NCBI GenBank assembly: GCA_964525935.1
Contig: CAZGJZ010000003.1
Coordinates: 1 to 64,000 of the forward strand
Direction of reading: 5' to 3'
DNA length: 64,000 nt
DNA from: UBA2377 sp964525935
GTDB taxonomy: Bacteria > Verrucomicrobiota > Verrucomicrobiia > Opitutales > Opitutaceae
The translations under genes were made by a program, and so were the position numbers. How positions within the stretch are numbered: position 1 is the first letter of the stretch; each line of letters starts with the position of its first letter. Below the pieces are notes generated by a model. The model worked only from the letters and a program-made list of their open reading frames with translations. It made no database searches and was not told the origin of the DNA. Below are positions 42,457 to 50,730 of this stretch, piece by piece.

Positions 42457-44427
42457 TCAGCGGTAGAGCAGCTGGCGCACGAGGGCGATGTGCTCGGGGT
42501 CGCCGGCGCCATGCTGCACGTTGGGCAAGCCGGGCGTGACCGGCTGGCGGGCGCCGTCGAGCGGGTTGAGCCAGTGGACCGGGCAGCCGGCAGCGGTGGC
42601 GAGTTGCGGAAGATCGTAGTGGCGGAGCACGCCGGGGAGAACGAGGTCGTGCGGCCAGGCGAAGGCTTCGGTCGCGAGCAGGGCGGCGTAGCTGGCGGGC
42701 GCATCGCGCAGCACAACGGCGGCGAATACTCCCGGCCGCAGGGCGGCGAGGTGGAGTGCGACAGGGCCGGCGGCGCCGCACGCGCTGAGCACGGTGCGCG
42801 GGCGCGGCGGGATGGCGTGGGCGAGTTGCCAGGCGTCGCGCACGCGCATCGCCGCGGGAGCGTCGCCGAGACCGGCGCCAATGTAGGCCGCGAAGCGGTC
42901 GGGTCCGCCCCACGAAACGGATTCGTAAGGATGCGGCGCCATGGCGGTCTCGCCCCAGCCGCGCAGGTCCGCGGCGAGGAGGAAGGCGTGCGGGCTGTTG
43001 CGGTTGGGGTGCCCGATCATCTGCGTCAACGGCCCGCCGCGGGCGAGCAGCCGCTGGCAGCCGCCGTCGTCGAGATGCCACAAGGCTGGAGCAGATGCGC
43101 CGGGATCGAGCGTGACGAAGGGCACGGTGATGCCGGGTTCGGTTTCGAGAAGAAATTCTTCCCACGCGTGAAACCATGTCGTCAGAGCCGGGCCGCGTGA
43201 AACGGGCTTTGGCACGCGTGGCAACGATCCGAAGCCCAGCAGGGCGCGGAGTTTTTCAGGAGTTGGCGGCTGATGGGCCGGCCGCAGGGCCTCGGCGCGC
43301 CGGCGGGTGAGGCTGAGCATGTTGACAGCCGGGTTGGGGCGACAGGCGAGTTGTGCGACGTCGAACAGCGGAAAGGAGGCTTCGTCGGTGGCGGGTAAAG
43401 GGACGCGGAGCGTCACGCCCCAGTGGTGGCGGATGAATTCCACCAAGGTGCGGGCCTGGCGCAGCGAGTAATCGTGACCGCCGGTGTCCTCGAAAAATTG
43501 GAAGCAGCCGGCCGCGCCGACCGCGGCGTAGTGGGTGCGGGCTTGCGCGGCGATGAGGCGGGTGTCGGCGATGCGGTAGACCTCGTCGCCTTCGCCGGCC
43601 ATGAGCAGGGCGGGGCGCGGGGCGAGGGCGCGGAGCAGGTCGCCGTCGTCGAGGCCGTCGCGCAGGCGACCGGGCATGAGCGTCTCGGGGCACGAGCTGT
43701 AGCAGAGTTCCAGCACGAGCCGGTCCTGCGGTGTGAGGCAGCACGAGGGAGCGATGAGGGTGGCGCGGTCGTCGAGCAGCGCGGCATAGACGGATGAGTG
43801 GCCGCCGCCCGAGACACCGGTGAGCGTAAAGCCGTGGCTATGGTCGATGTCGGGTCGCGCCTGGAGAAAATCCATCGCGCGCAGCACGTCGCCGATAAAG
43901 TAGCGGCTGGAGGTGTCGCCCGTGAGGTAGCAGCGCACGCCGTCGTCGAAGTGGTCATTGCCCGGTTGCTTTTCGCCGGCGACACCCGGCGGATCGAACA
44001 CGAGGGCGGCGAACCCGGCGCGCGCGAAATACTGGCACGGCCGCTGGTAGGGCGCGAACTGCTTGCCGGAGTGGCCAACGGAGACGACGAGCGGCAGGTA
44101 GGGCGGCGGCAGGTCCGCGGGCAGGTAGAGCGTGGCGTTTACCTCCCAGCCGGGATGCGATTCGAAGAGCCAGTTCTCGAAACGAAAACCTTCGCCGCGG
44201 CCGCTGCCGACCTGCCGGGCGTTGAGCGGCGTGGCGGCCAGCGTGGCTTTCAAGTCGCCATAGTAACCGGCGAAAAGTTCGCGCACCTGGGCGCCCGCGG
44301 CGAGAGCGGCGGCGCGATCCGACATGGCGGGGAAGCGAGACCGGCCGGTGGCTAGACCGGCTTGGCCGCGCGCAATGAGGTGGCGGCGGAGCAGGTGGCG
44401 GAATTCGGCGGCGGGCTCAGATGGCAT
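42457..44427 (-). CDS. Tandem alpha/beta-hydrolase protein, acetyl-xylan-esterase-like
   Basis: This 656-residue protein holds two alpha/beta-hydrolase folds. The N-terminal domain (about residues 90-340) has LVVSVGHSGK, VFDPPGVAGE, the nucleophile elbow GVSGGGHSS, ALAPRPALLMAGEGDE and FEDTGGHDYS, giving a Ser, Asp and His set as in dienelactone-hydrolase/CE7-like esterases. The C-terminal domain (about 440-650) reads SACGAAGPVALHL where the second elbow would be, without the catalytic Ser, so it is probably inactive. No signal peptide is visible. The start overlaps the NUDIX gene by 11 bp. Deacetylation of imported acetylated oligosaccharides is a plausible role. Confidence 0.75.
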   Translation of the reverse strand: MPSEPAAEFRHLLRRHLIARGQAGLATGRSRFPAMSDRAAALAAGAQVRELFAGYYGDLKATLAATPLNARQVGSGRGEGFRFENWLFESHPGWEVNATLYLPADLPPPYLPLVVSVGHSGKQFAPYQRPCQYFARAGFAALVFDPPGVAGEKQPGNDHFDDGVRCYLTGDTSSRYFIGDVLRAMDFLQARPDIDHSHGFTLTGVSGGGHSSVYAALLDDRATLIAPSCCLTPQDRLVLELCYSSCPETLMPGRLRDGLDDGDLLRALAPRPALLMAGEGDEVYRIADTRLIAAQARTHYAAVGAAGCFQFFEDTGGHDYSLRQARTLVEFIRHHWGVTLRVPLPATDEASFPLFDVAQLACRPNPAVNMLSLTRRRAEALRPAHQPPTPEKLRALLGFGSLPRVPKPVSRGPALTTWFHAWEEFLLETEPGITVPFVTLDPGASAPALWHLDDGGCQRLLARGGPLTQMIGHPNRNSPHAFLLAADLRGWGETAMAPHPYESVSWGGPDRFAAYIGAGLGDAPAAMRVRDAWQLAHAIPPRPRTVLSACGAAGPVALHLAALRPGVFAAVVLRDAPASYAALLATEAFAWPHDLVLPGVLRHYDLPQLATAAGCPVHWLNPLDGARQPVTPGLPNVQHGAGDPEHIALVRQLLYR

Positions 44428-44830
44428 AAGCGGAGATCACGGGCAGATCGGCGGGCGCGAGGTCGGACGTTTTGGCGAGATCGGCGGACGCGAGCCAGCG
44501 GAGGGCGAGGTGTTCGAGCGCGCGGGGGGCGGGACTGCCGGGGGCGAGCTGGGCGACGAAGGGAATCATCTCGATGGTCACGGCGTAGGCGTGCGTGAAG
44601 CGAGGAAGGGCGCGGGTGACGATAATGGAGCAGCCGAGCTCCTCGCGGATTTCGCGGACGATGGCGGCCTCGGGGGTTTCACCGGGCTCGACCTTGCCGC
44701 CGGGAAACTCCCATTGGAACGGCAGGTGTTTGTGCGCGGGACGCTGGGCGAGGAGGACGCGGCCCTCGTGTTCGATCACGGCGCAGACGACGGGAATGGG
44801 CACCGGGGAGGAAGGAGAAGGAGGAACCAC
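44417..44830 (-). CDS. NUDIX hydrolase, MutT-like
   Basis: This protein is about 137 residues from the chosen start and has the full Nudix box: GGKVEPGETPEAAIVREIRE followed by ELG (pattern G-x5-E-x7-R-E-x2-E-E). The PFQWEFPGGKV context is typical of MutT/8-oxo-dGTP diphosphatases. A longer frame reaches 44917, but its N-terminus (FVYCVGFVV) is translated repeat DNA of the AACCACGAA class. A GTG at about 44830 or 44803 is more likely. The exact start is uncertain, since no Shine-Dalgarno is present. It overlaps the hydrolase start by 11 bp, suggesting one transcript. Its role is sanitising oxidised nucleotides or a related Nudix substrate. Confidence 0.8.
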   Translation of the reverse strand: MVPPSPSSPVPIPVVCAVIEHEGRVLLAQRPAHKHLPFQWEFPGGKVEPGETPEAAIVREIREELGCSIIVTRALPRFTHAYAVTIEMIPFVAQLAPGSPAPRALEHLALRWLASADLAKTSDLAPADLPVISAYAI

Positions 44831-44921
44831 GAAACCCACACAATACACGAAAGGGTCGGGCTCAATGCTGGGGTTGGCGGGTGGTGAATGATTTTGGCCA
44901 CGGAGGCGCGGAGACACGGAG
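44822..44921. repeat. Dispersed repeat element upstream of NUDIX gene
   Basis: Two segments of the same family lie in the same orientation: aaccacgaaacccacacaat at 44826 with acacgaaag after it, and ggccacggaggcgcggagac at 44897 with acggag after it. They span the probable NUDIX promoter region and extend its open frame artificially. Confidence 0.5.
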
Positions 44922-45029
44922 GGAAGCTGAGTATGGGCGTTCTAGCCGGTGACGGGACCTGTCCGGCCCACCGCAGGGAAATGGCGGAGGGATTTTGAAA
45001 CTTTTCGAAAGGTGCCGGGTTTTATCGGT

Positions 45030-45287
45030 ATGAAAACCTTCCTTAAGATTCTGGTCCTTACGCTGGTGGCGCTGGTCGTGATCGAACTTTTTCCGCTGCT
45101 CATGATCCCGGTGGTCATTGCGCTGGGGGCGGCGATCGTCGCGATGGCCGCCCTGGCGGGCGGAGCCGCCGTGGTGATCGCGGCTGTGCTGGCCCTCCTG
45201 ACGGTGTTGTCGCCGCTGTGGATCCCGGTGCTGGCGGTGATGGGTATCATCGCGCTGTGCCGCCGGTCGCCGCCGAAGCTGGCTTGA
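45030..45287 (+). CDS. Small membrane protein of unknown function
   Basis: This 85-residue protein is almost entirely hydrophobic, with about three membrane-spanning stretches: LKILVLTLVALVVIELFPLL, IPVVIALGAAIVAMAALAGG and AAVLALLTVLSPLWIPVLAV. It ends in a short basic tail (CRRSPPKLA). No motif identifies its function. ATG 45030 is chosen because it starts the hydrophobic run directly, while the longer opening at 44949 adds a hydrophilic lead not matched by any feature. It stands alone between minus-strand NUDIX and the 45377 gene. A 22-bp copy of the palindrome half-arm lies directly after its stop (45291..45312). Confidence 0.6.
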   Translation: MKTFLKILVLTLVALVVIELFPLLMIPVVIALGAAIVAMAALAGGAAVVIAAVLALLTVLSPLWIPVLAVMGIIALCRRSPPKLA

Positions 45288-45290
45288 GGT

Positions 45291-45312
45291 CCACTCGCTC
45301 ACGCTCGTAGCT
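45291..45312. repeat. Near copy of the 34187..34239 palindrome arm
   Basis: The sequence ccactcgctcacgctcgtag, continuing ct, matches 34218..34239 with one mismatch. Only one arm is present. It starts three bases after the stop of the small membrane protein and shows that the coding palindrome belongs to a dispersed family. Confidence 0.65.
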
Positions 45313-45376
45313 ACTGAAATCCGGCGATAACAAAGAGGCTGGCGGTGGCGGGTGGGGCGGGTTTGCTCGGTGGCGC

Positions 45377-46072
45377 ATGGCGAGCGCACTTCCCTCCGAG
45401 ATTATTGCGGGCATCAGCTTCACCGGTCGCACCGGCGGCGCGGTGAAGGCGCTGGCTGGCTTTAAGAAAAGCCATCACACGCTGCCCGATGCGGCCAATG
45501 CGGTGACGAATGCGTTTCTCGGAAAAATCTGCGCCACGGAACTCGGCGCGCAGGCGGAGGCGCTGTTTCAAAAGGTGCGCACCGGGCTGGGCTACAAGCG
45601 CAAGGATGTGTCGCTGGCGTTGACGTCGCCGACCGCGGTGCTGGCGGCGAAGGATTTTACGGTGGAGCTCGCCTACGCGCTCGAGGCGGAAGAGCCGGCG
45701 CGCTACGCGGTGACGCAGACGTTGCACAGCCTGCGCAATGGCGACCTGGCGCAGACGGAGGAGTTTGCGGCAATTTTTGCGCGGGCGTTTACCGAGATTT
45801 CGTTTGGCCTGAAAAAAGGCGCGCGCGTCGAGGCGATGATCGATCTCATCGAGGGTCTCGACGGCGAAGGCGGGCTGGGGGTGACGTATCCGGCCGATTG
45901 CAGCGAGTGCGTGATCAGCGTGACCGACGTGGACGCACGGGTGCGCTGCACCGGGGCCACGCTGGATATTATTTTTCCGCGGGCGGGTTCGCCGCGCGAG
46001 CTGATGGCGGCGTTTGCGGACGTGCGCAGCGCCTTCAGCGTGAGTCGTGAGCTGGCGGGAATGGTCGGGTGA
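45377..46072 (+). CDS. Conserved-looking protein of unknown function
   Basis: I do not recognise this 231-residue protein. It is soluble, mixed alpha/beta, with no signal peptide, membrane segment or known motif. The first half has FGKICATE-like helix starts (FLGKICATELGAQAEALF) and lysine-rich turns (GLGYKRKDVSLALTSPT), then DFTVELAYALE. The second half has DCSECVISVTDVDARVRCTG and FPRAGSPRELMAAFADVR. ATG 45377 is the first in frame. Codon composition fits the host, so it is probably native. It stands between the small membrane gene and the repeat-rich gap before the heparinase-like gene. Confidence 0.65.
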   Translation: MASALPSEIIAGISFTGRTGGAVKALAGFKKSHHTLPDAANAVTNAFLGKICATELGAQAEALFQKVRTGLGYKRKDVSLALTSPTAVLAAKDFTVELAYALEAEEPARYAVTQTLHSLRNGDLAQTEEFAAIFARAFTEISFGLKKGARVEAMIDLIEGLDGEGGLGVTYPADCSECVISVTDVDARVRCTGATLDIIFPRAGSPRELMAAFADVRSAFSVSRELAGMVG

Positions 46073-46086
46073 TTTGAGCGCTAGAA

Positions 46087-46209
46087 TTTAACCACGGATT
46101 ACACGGATGGATCCGGATTAAGGCAGAACCAAGGATTGGCCGAAAAAAGCGCAGAAGGCGCAAAAATCAGAAGAGTATTTTTTTGCTCATTCCGCGTCTC
46201 TTTGCGGCT
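46087..46209. repeat. Dispersed repeats in the gap before the heparinase-like gene
   Basis: The segment tttaaccacggattacacgg at 46087 belongs to the AACCACGG family. The pair aaagcgcagaaggcgcaaaa (46146) and tccgcgtctctttgcggct (46191..46209) is an inverted GCGCAGAAGGCGC/CCGCGTCTCTTTGCGG type found also near 39296 and 25991. These 180 bp (46073..46252) hold no gene. They separate two convergent genes and may help end transcription, although no clean terminator is visible. Confidence 0.55.
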
Positions 46210-46252
46210 ATCTCTTGAGATAGAAATAGGCTTGCTAGCAGAGCGGGTTGGT

Positions 46253-48517
46253 TCAGCTCAGGCGCACGGTGACGACCAGTTTGCCCTTGGTCGCCGGGCT
46301 GATGAGGGCGATGCGGGTTTGCACGCGCTCCGGCGGCATGGGCAGATCGTCAACCCGGATGCTGGTGCCGGCGGGCGCCTGGATGACAGCGCGGCCGTGC
46401 CGGCCGGCGAGCGTGATCGTCCGGCCTGAGATCGTAACGGGCAGGGCGGTTTGCCAGTAGAACTCGACGCCGGTGCCGCCGTCAGGGGCGAGTTCGTAGT
46501 CGTCGGTGATCGTGAGCTGGTCGGGCGTCGGCGAATCCCAAGTGCGAATCCATTTTGTGTAATTGCTCCAGCCGGGCGTGGCGTCGATGCGGGCGGAGAA
46601 TCGCACGGCGTCACCCGCGCCGGTCGGGCGGACATCAAAGGTGAGCGGTGACTCCGGTGAGGGCCGCTCCGTCAGGCCGGTCGGGACGAGCATGTTGTGG
46701 CGCTCGCAGTTTTTGAGGATGCCGGCGAGCGGGCTCGAGTAGTCGCAGGTGCCGGGATCCATCGCGTAGGTCTCGCCGCGATGTTCGAGCACAAAGCCGC
46801 CCTTGTCCTCATGGGTGTGGCCGGCGTTGGCCTTGTTGCCATTGAGAAGAATTTTGGTCCACGCACCGTTGCTGAAACGCGTGGAAGCCATGAGGCCCAT
46901 GTCAGGCAGGAACACGAAAGGCTTGGGCGCGGGACCGGCGGCGGGGACGTCGGCCTCGAGTTTGCAGGCGAGGAGCGTGTTGGCCAGGCCGTGGGTGCGG
47001 GCGAGGGATTTGCGAAACATCGTGACCCATGCGCTCTGCGGCAGGGCGAGCGCCATGATCGCGAGGGCTTCCTGTTCGAGGGTGCTGCGCGCATCGCAGA
47101 TGGGAATGACGTCCTGGGATTCGTCGGTCGAAAGCACCGCGGCGCCGAAGTCGCCGGTGAGGCGGACGGAGTCGGGGATGATGTCGCGGAGCTCCTTGCC
47201 GCGGGCTCGGGCATAGTAGTAAAGCGAAAGCCCGCCGTCGCGCGCGACGCAGCGGAAGTAGGTTGGTCCCTCGACGTAACCGCCGTCGGGCAGGATGGCG
47301 TAGCCGAGGCTCTCGTTGAGTTCGGCGTAGGCGATCTCGGTGTAGGTCTTGATGCGCGGCCAGGACTTTTCGAGCAGGGTGTAGCCGGACATGCGGCCCG
47401 GCGTGAACCACGCGAGCTGGTTGCAGTGGAAGATGTATTCGTGTTTCCACGTGTTGAAATTGATCGAGCCCAGTCCCTCCTCGGCGATGCGGCGCTGGAG
47501 GTAGTCGCGGGCGACGTCGGTGAACATCTCGCCGGCGAGATCGAGCACGACCGCGATTTCATGCACGCAGAGGGACTGCACAAAACTGCGGTGCTCGAAG
47601 ACGCCGCCGGGCAGGTAGCAGATCACGCCGTCGTCCCAGCGGCCGCACATGCCGAGGGCCATGGCGAAACGGGCGCCGAGGCGGAGCAGCGACTTGTCCT
47701 TGAGCAGCAGGCCGGCGACGACGGCATTGATGGCGTGGCCGACGGGGGCGGTGGCGAGCAGGGAGTTGTCGTGATCGCGCTCGCGGTTGTAGCGGGTGTC
47801 GTTCCAAAAATTCACAAACTCGCGCACCATGCGCTCGGGTTCGAGTTGTTGCGCGGCGGCCGCGGCTTTCGTGAAGGCGGACTCGCGGTGCACGGCGAGA
47901 AAGGCGTCGTGCTTGGTGCGGAGCGCGGCGAGTTCGGCGGTGTTGACCAGCAGGCCGTGCGTCGGCTCGAATTTGGGTTCGTAGGATTCGGGCTGAAGAT
48001 AACCGGTCCACGCGGCGTCGAAACGGTCCCAGGTCCACTTCACGCGTTCGAGGAGCTGGCTGTGCTGCAAGCCGACCCAATTGATCCAACCGCCGGTCAC
48101 GCCGTCGGCATCAGAATCGATTTCGAGCGTGAGCGCGTGCAGGACCTTGGCGCCGTCGAGGGCGATGATGTGTTCCTTTTTTAACTCCGGCGCTGGTGGC
48201 GAGGTGAACGTGCGCGTGCCCGCGTCGGTGACGGCGGTGATTTTGCAGATCGAATGAATCGGGGCCATCAGGCTGACGACCACGCGATCGTAGCCGGTGC
48301 AGTCGGCCTCGAACTGCCGCGTCATCCGCAGCGCGGGGCCGCTGACGGGGCGCCGGGCCCATTGAAATTCGCTCCAGCACCAGTTTTGCCAGACGCGCAG
48401 CCCGTGGGCCTTGCCCGGCTCGACCTGCCAGTGCTTGAGTCCGCTGATGTTCGGATCCCAGAGCGGATCGAGGATGCCTTCAGCGGCGTTGATGACGATG
48501 GCCTTGAGCAGGGGCAT
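46253..48517 (-). CDS. Heparinase II/III-like polysaccharide lyase
   Basis: This 754-residue protein has an all-helical N-terminal two thirds and a C-terminal beta-sandwich with AGHTHEDKGGFVLEHRGETY, then AMDPGTCDYS, the string shared by heparinase II/III-like proteins (PL12/PL21-type folds). LKNCERHNMLVPTG and the segment LPDGGYVEGPTYF add support; GPTYF may hold the lyase Tyr. No signal peptide is visible at MPLLKAIVINAAEG, so it may act in the cytoplasm on oligosaccharides, or be a non-secreted oligo-lyase. PhyH-2 lies upstream on the same strand. Substrate (uronate-containing glycan) is an inference. Confidence 0.82.
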   Translation of the reverse strand: MPLLKAIVINAAEGILDPLWDPNISGLKHWQVEPGKAHGLRVWQNWCWSEFQWARRPVSGPALRMTRQFEADCTGYDRVVVSLMAPIHSICKITAVTDAGTRTFTSPPAPELKKEHIIALDGAKVLHALTLEIDSDADGVTGGWINWVGLQHSQLLERVKWTWDRFDAAWTGYLQPESYEPKFEPTHGLLVNTAELAALRTKHDAFLAVHRESAFTKAAAAAQQLEPERMVREFVNFWNDTRYNRERDHDNSLLATAPVGHAINAVVAGLLLKDKSLLRLGARFAMALGMCGRWDDGVICYLPGGVFEHRSFVQSLCVHEIAVVLDLAGEMFTDVARDYLQRRIAEEGLGSINFNTWKHEYIFHCNQLAWFTPGRMSGYTLLEKSWPRIKTYTEIAYAELNESLGYAILPDGGYVEGPTYFRCVARDGGLSLYYYARARGKELRDIIPDSVRLTGDFGAAVLSTDESQDVIPICDARSTLEQEALAIMALALPQSAWVTMFRKSLARTHGLANTLLACKLEADVPAAGPAPKPFVFLPDMGLMASTRFSNGAWTKILLNGNKANAGHTHEDKGGFVLEHRGETYAMDPGTCDYSSPLAGILKNCERHNMLVPTGLTERPSPESPLTFDVRPTGAGDAVRFSARIDATPGWSNYTKWIRTWDSPTPDQLTITDDYELAPDGGTGVEFYWQTALPVTISGRTITLAGRHGRAVIQAPAGTSIRVDDLPMPPERVQTRIALISPATKGKLVVTVRLS

Positions 48518-48602
48518 GGGATACGGATGAGGATAGTTTGAGCGCGGAAAAGGACACTGAATCTCGAACGGACCGCGCTGCGCGCACGGCGACGACGGCG
48601 GC

Positions 48603-49451
48603 TTACGCGAATTTTTCGAGCTTCGTCCAGTCGTAGTCTTCGCCGCACGGACCGCCCATGGCGGAGGCTTTGCGCTCGATGACGTTGCCGTTGAAATCGT
48701 GCAGTGGAAAATACCAGCTGGTGATTTCCTGCGACGAAGAGGGCATGTAGTGACAGATGAAACTGCGGCGCCACAGCGTGGGATGGGAGTTGGGCTCGGA
48801 GCCGTGGATCACGCTGCCGTTGAAAAAGAGGACGTCGCCGGGCTGGAGGCGGGCGGGGATGGGCTGCTTGCCGTCGGGCGGCGGGACGTAGTTGTTGACG
48901 AAGCTGCGCGTGCTGTCGGCCGGCTGCGGGCATTGGAGCGCGAGCGTGTGCGTGCCGGGGACGACGCTGAGGCCGCCGTTTTCAGGGAGCGCGGGGTCGA
49001 TTGCGGTCCACGCGGCGAGGCAGCTGCCGGGGCGGACCATGAGGTAGAAATTGTCCTGGTGCAGCGCCTGGCCGCGGCTGCCGGGCGGCTTGAAATACAC
49101 CATCGACTGGCACGCGATGGGCTCGTCTTCGAGGAGCGCGCGGGTCACGGCGCCGATGCGCGGATCGAGCATCATGCGCTGGCCGATGGGTTGGTGCCGG
49201 TGGATGTGGAGGATCCGCGGGTAGCGGTTGAGCGGATCGGAATCGAGCGAGCCATCGGCCTTGAGCTTGGGTTCCCAGTAACCGGGGATGGGTTCGCCGC
49301 GGGCGGCGATGCCGTCGATGACCTGTTTCAACTCCGCGATCTCGGCGGGCGTCCAGAGCTGGCGGACGATGAGGTAGCCCTGCGTGCGGTAGAACTCACG
49401 CTGCTCGGGCGTGACGGTGAAGGCGGCTGGGGCGGACGCGGTCGGGGGCAT
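48603..49451 (-). CDS. Phytanoyl-CoA dioxygenase (PhyH)-like protein, copy 2
   Basis: This 282-residue protein belongs to the Fe(II)/2-oxoglutarate PhyH superfamily. It has FYRTQGYLIVRQLWTPAEIA at the N-end, HQD in LHQDNFYLMV (iron His and Asp), the GGLSVVPGTHTLALQ strand, and GSVIHGSEPNSHPTLWRRSF with the distal His and the 2-oxoglutarate-binding Arg region. It is more distant from copies 1 and 3 than they are from each other. It lies 85 bp before the heparinase-like start on the same strand, and after copy 3 with a large hairpin between. It might modify a sugar-derived substrate; that is only a guess. Confidence 0.85.
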   Translation of the reverse strand: MPPTASAPAAFTVTPEQREFYRTQGYLIVRQLWTPAEIAELKQVIDGIAARGEPIPGYWEPKLKADGSLDSDPLNRYPRILHIHRHQPIGQRMMLDPRIGAVTRALLEDEPIACQSMVYFKPPGSRGQALHQDNFYLMVRPGSCLAAWTAIDPALPENGGLSVVPGTHTLALQCPQPADSTRSFVNNYVPPPDGKQPIPARLQPGDVLFFNGSVIHGSEPNSHPTLWRRSFICHYMPSSSQEITSWYFPLHDFNGNVIERKASAMGGPCGEDYDWTKLEKFA

Positions 49452-49475
49452 GGGAAGATTGGCCGTGATAGGCTT

Positions 49476-49561
49476 CGTTCTCGTTCTCCTACTCTTTCTC
49501 GTTCTCGAGATAGCAGGGGTTGAAAGACGGGAGAACGAGTAGGAGTAGGAGAACGAGAACG
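49476..49561. repeat. Large stem-loop between PhyH-2 and PhyH-3
   Basis: The left arm 49476..49506 and right arm 49531..49561 pair over about 31 bp, with the outer 19 bp perfect (cgttctcgttctcctactc against gagtaggagaacgagaacg) and a few inner mismatches. The arms are themselves built of repeated GAGAACG/GTAGGA units. A TTTTTT run follows on the plus strand, which would fit a plus-strand terminator, but both flanking genes run minus. It may instead limit read-through or stabilise the 3' end of PhyH-3 mRNA. Confidence 0.65.
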
Positions 49562-49566
49562 ATTTT

Positions 49567-50481
49567 TTAGCAGATACGGCCGCGCTTGGCGCGGGGGCCG
49601 TGGCCGGCGGGGTTGGTGCCGACCCAGCGCTCGTCGGCGGGCTGGCTGGCGCGCTGGTAACGCGTGTCGGAGGAGAGACGGATTTGATGCGTCTGGTTGT
49701 CGAGACTGCCGTGGATCACGGTCATCTTGAACGTGAGAAAATCGCCGGGCTGATACTCGGCGGTGAGCCAGCGGCCGCCGAGACGCTTTTGGAGCATGAC
49801 GGGATTGTAGGTGAGCCAGCCGGGGTGGCTCCAGGCGCTGGTGCCTTTGACCTTGGCGGCCTGCTTGGGGTTGTTTTCGCAGTAGAGATCGACGTCGACC
49901 TCGAGGTATTGGCGGAGCCGGTCGGCTTTTTTATGCGAATCCTCGAGGAGCATGAGGCCGCCGACCTCGAGCGGGACTTCGCCGTAGGGAATCCAGCAGG
50001 TGAGCAGCTCGTGCGTGCCGCGGCTCATGTAAACGAGATCGCAGTGCGGCGGCGTGCCCTGGCCGTGGCTGACGGCGCGATACCAGATGTGGTCAAAGTG
50101 ACGGACGGGTTCGCCGAAGAGATTGGCGTAAAAGCCATCGAGCTCGGGACCGAAGACGACGCGTTCGACGGCGGGGTTGTTGAGCGCGAAGTCGCCGCGG
50201 TAGGTCATCGCCTTGTCGGGGCAGCCGATGAGCTCGTCGACGGGATAGGCGGGATCGAGAGTGCCCTCGGCCGCGAGGCGGGTGGCGACGCTCGCGCGGG
50301 CCTCGAGGATGAGGTCGCGGTTGAAGAAGCCGGGGATGTAGAGATAGCCGTCCTCGTCGAGGCGCTGGCGCAGGGCGGCGGGCTGGTCGAGGCAATCGGC
50401 GGACGGGCGCAGCATGCCGAAGGCTTCGGGCGACGTATCCAGTTCGTGTTTGCAGGAATGCAGGGGCTGGGCGGTGACCAT
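49567..50481 (-). CDS. Phytanoyl-CoA dioxygenase (PhyH)-like protein, copy 3
   Basis: This 304-residue paralogue of copy 1 has DEDGYLYIPGFFNRDLI, HCD in GTPPHCDLVYMS (iron ligands), KMTVIHGSLDNQTHQIRLSS with the distal His and following Arg, and the same C-terminal KRGRIC. The stop codon (TAA) overlaps the T-run next to the large hairpin. It is divergent from GH78 copy 2, with 249 bp between the two starts. The strong similarity to copy 1, about 9 kb away, suggests duplication; each copy has its own divergent neighbour (AraC regulator, GH78). Confidence 0.86.
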   Translation of the reverse strand: MVTAQPLHSCKHELDTSPEAFGMLRPSADCLDQPAALRQRLDEDGYLYIPGFFNRDLILEARASVATRLAAEGTLDPAYPVDELIGCPDKAMTYRGDFALNNPAVERVVFGPELDGFYANLFGEPVRHFDHIWYRAVSHGQGTPPHCDLVYMSRGTHELLTCWIPYGEVPLEVGGLMLLEDSHKKADRLRQYLEVDVDLYCENNPKQAAKVKGTSAWSHPGWLTYNPVMLQKRLGGRWLTAEYQPGDFLTFKMTVIHGSLDNQTHQIRLSSDTRYQRASQPADERWVGTNPAGHGPRAKRGRIC

Positions 50482-50730
50482 GGGGAAAGGGGTGGGGAGA
50501 AACCGTTGGCGCGCGAAACTTCGGACGAGTTGGGGGAATTGGCAATCGCGATGTGGGGGTGGGGCGAGTCAGGAGTTGAGAGATGAGAGTTGAGGGAGCG
50601 GAGGGGACGGTTTCGGCTCGCGCGAGCGAAGGCGTCGGGTAAACGCGAGGGCATGCTTTTTACCCCGTTTGCTGGAGAGAAGGTGGGTCGCCGCGTCGCT
50701 GCGGCTGAAGCGCCCCGAGGCACGCCGAAT

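Noticed and set aside
44831..44917. N-terminal extension of the NUDIX protein
   Set aside because: These codons translate a dispersed intergenic repeat, so a later GTG start is more likely.
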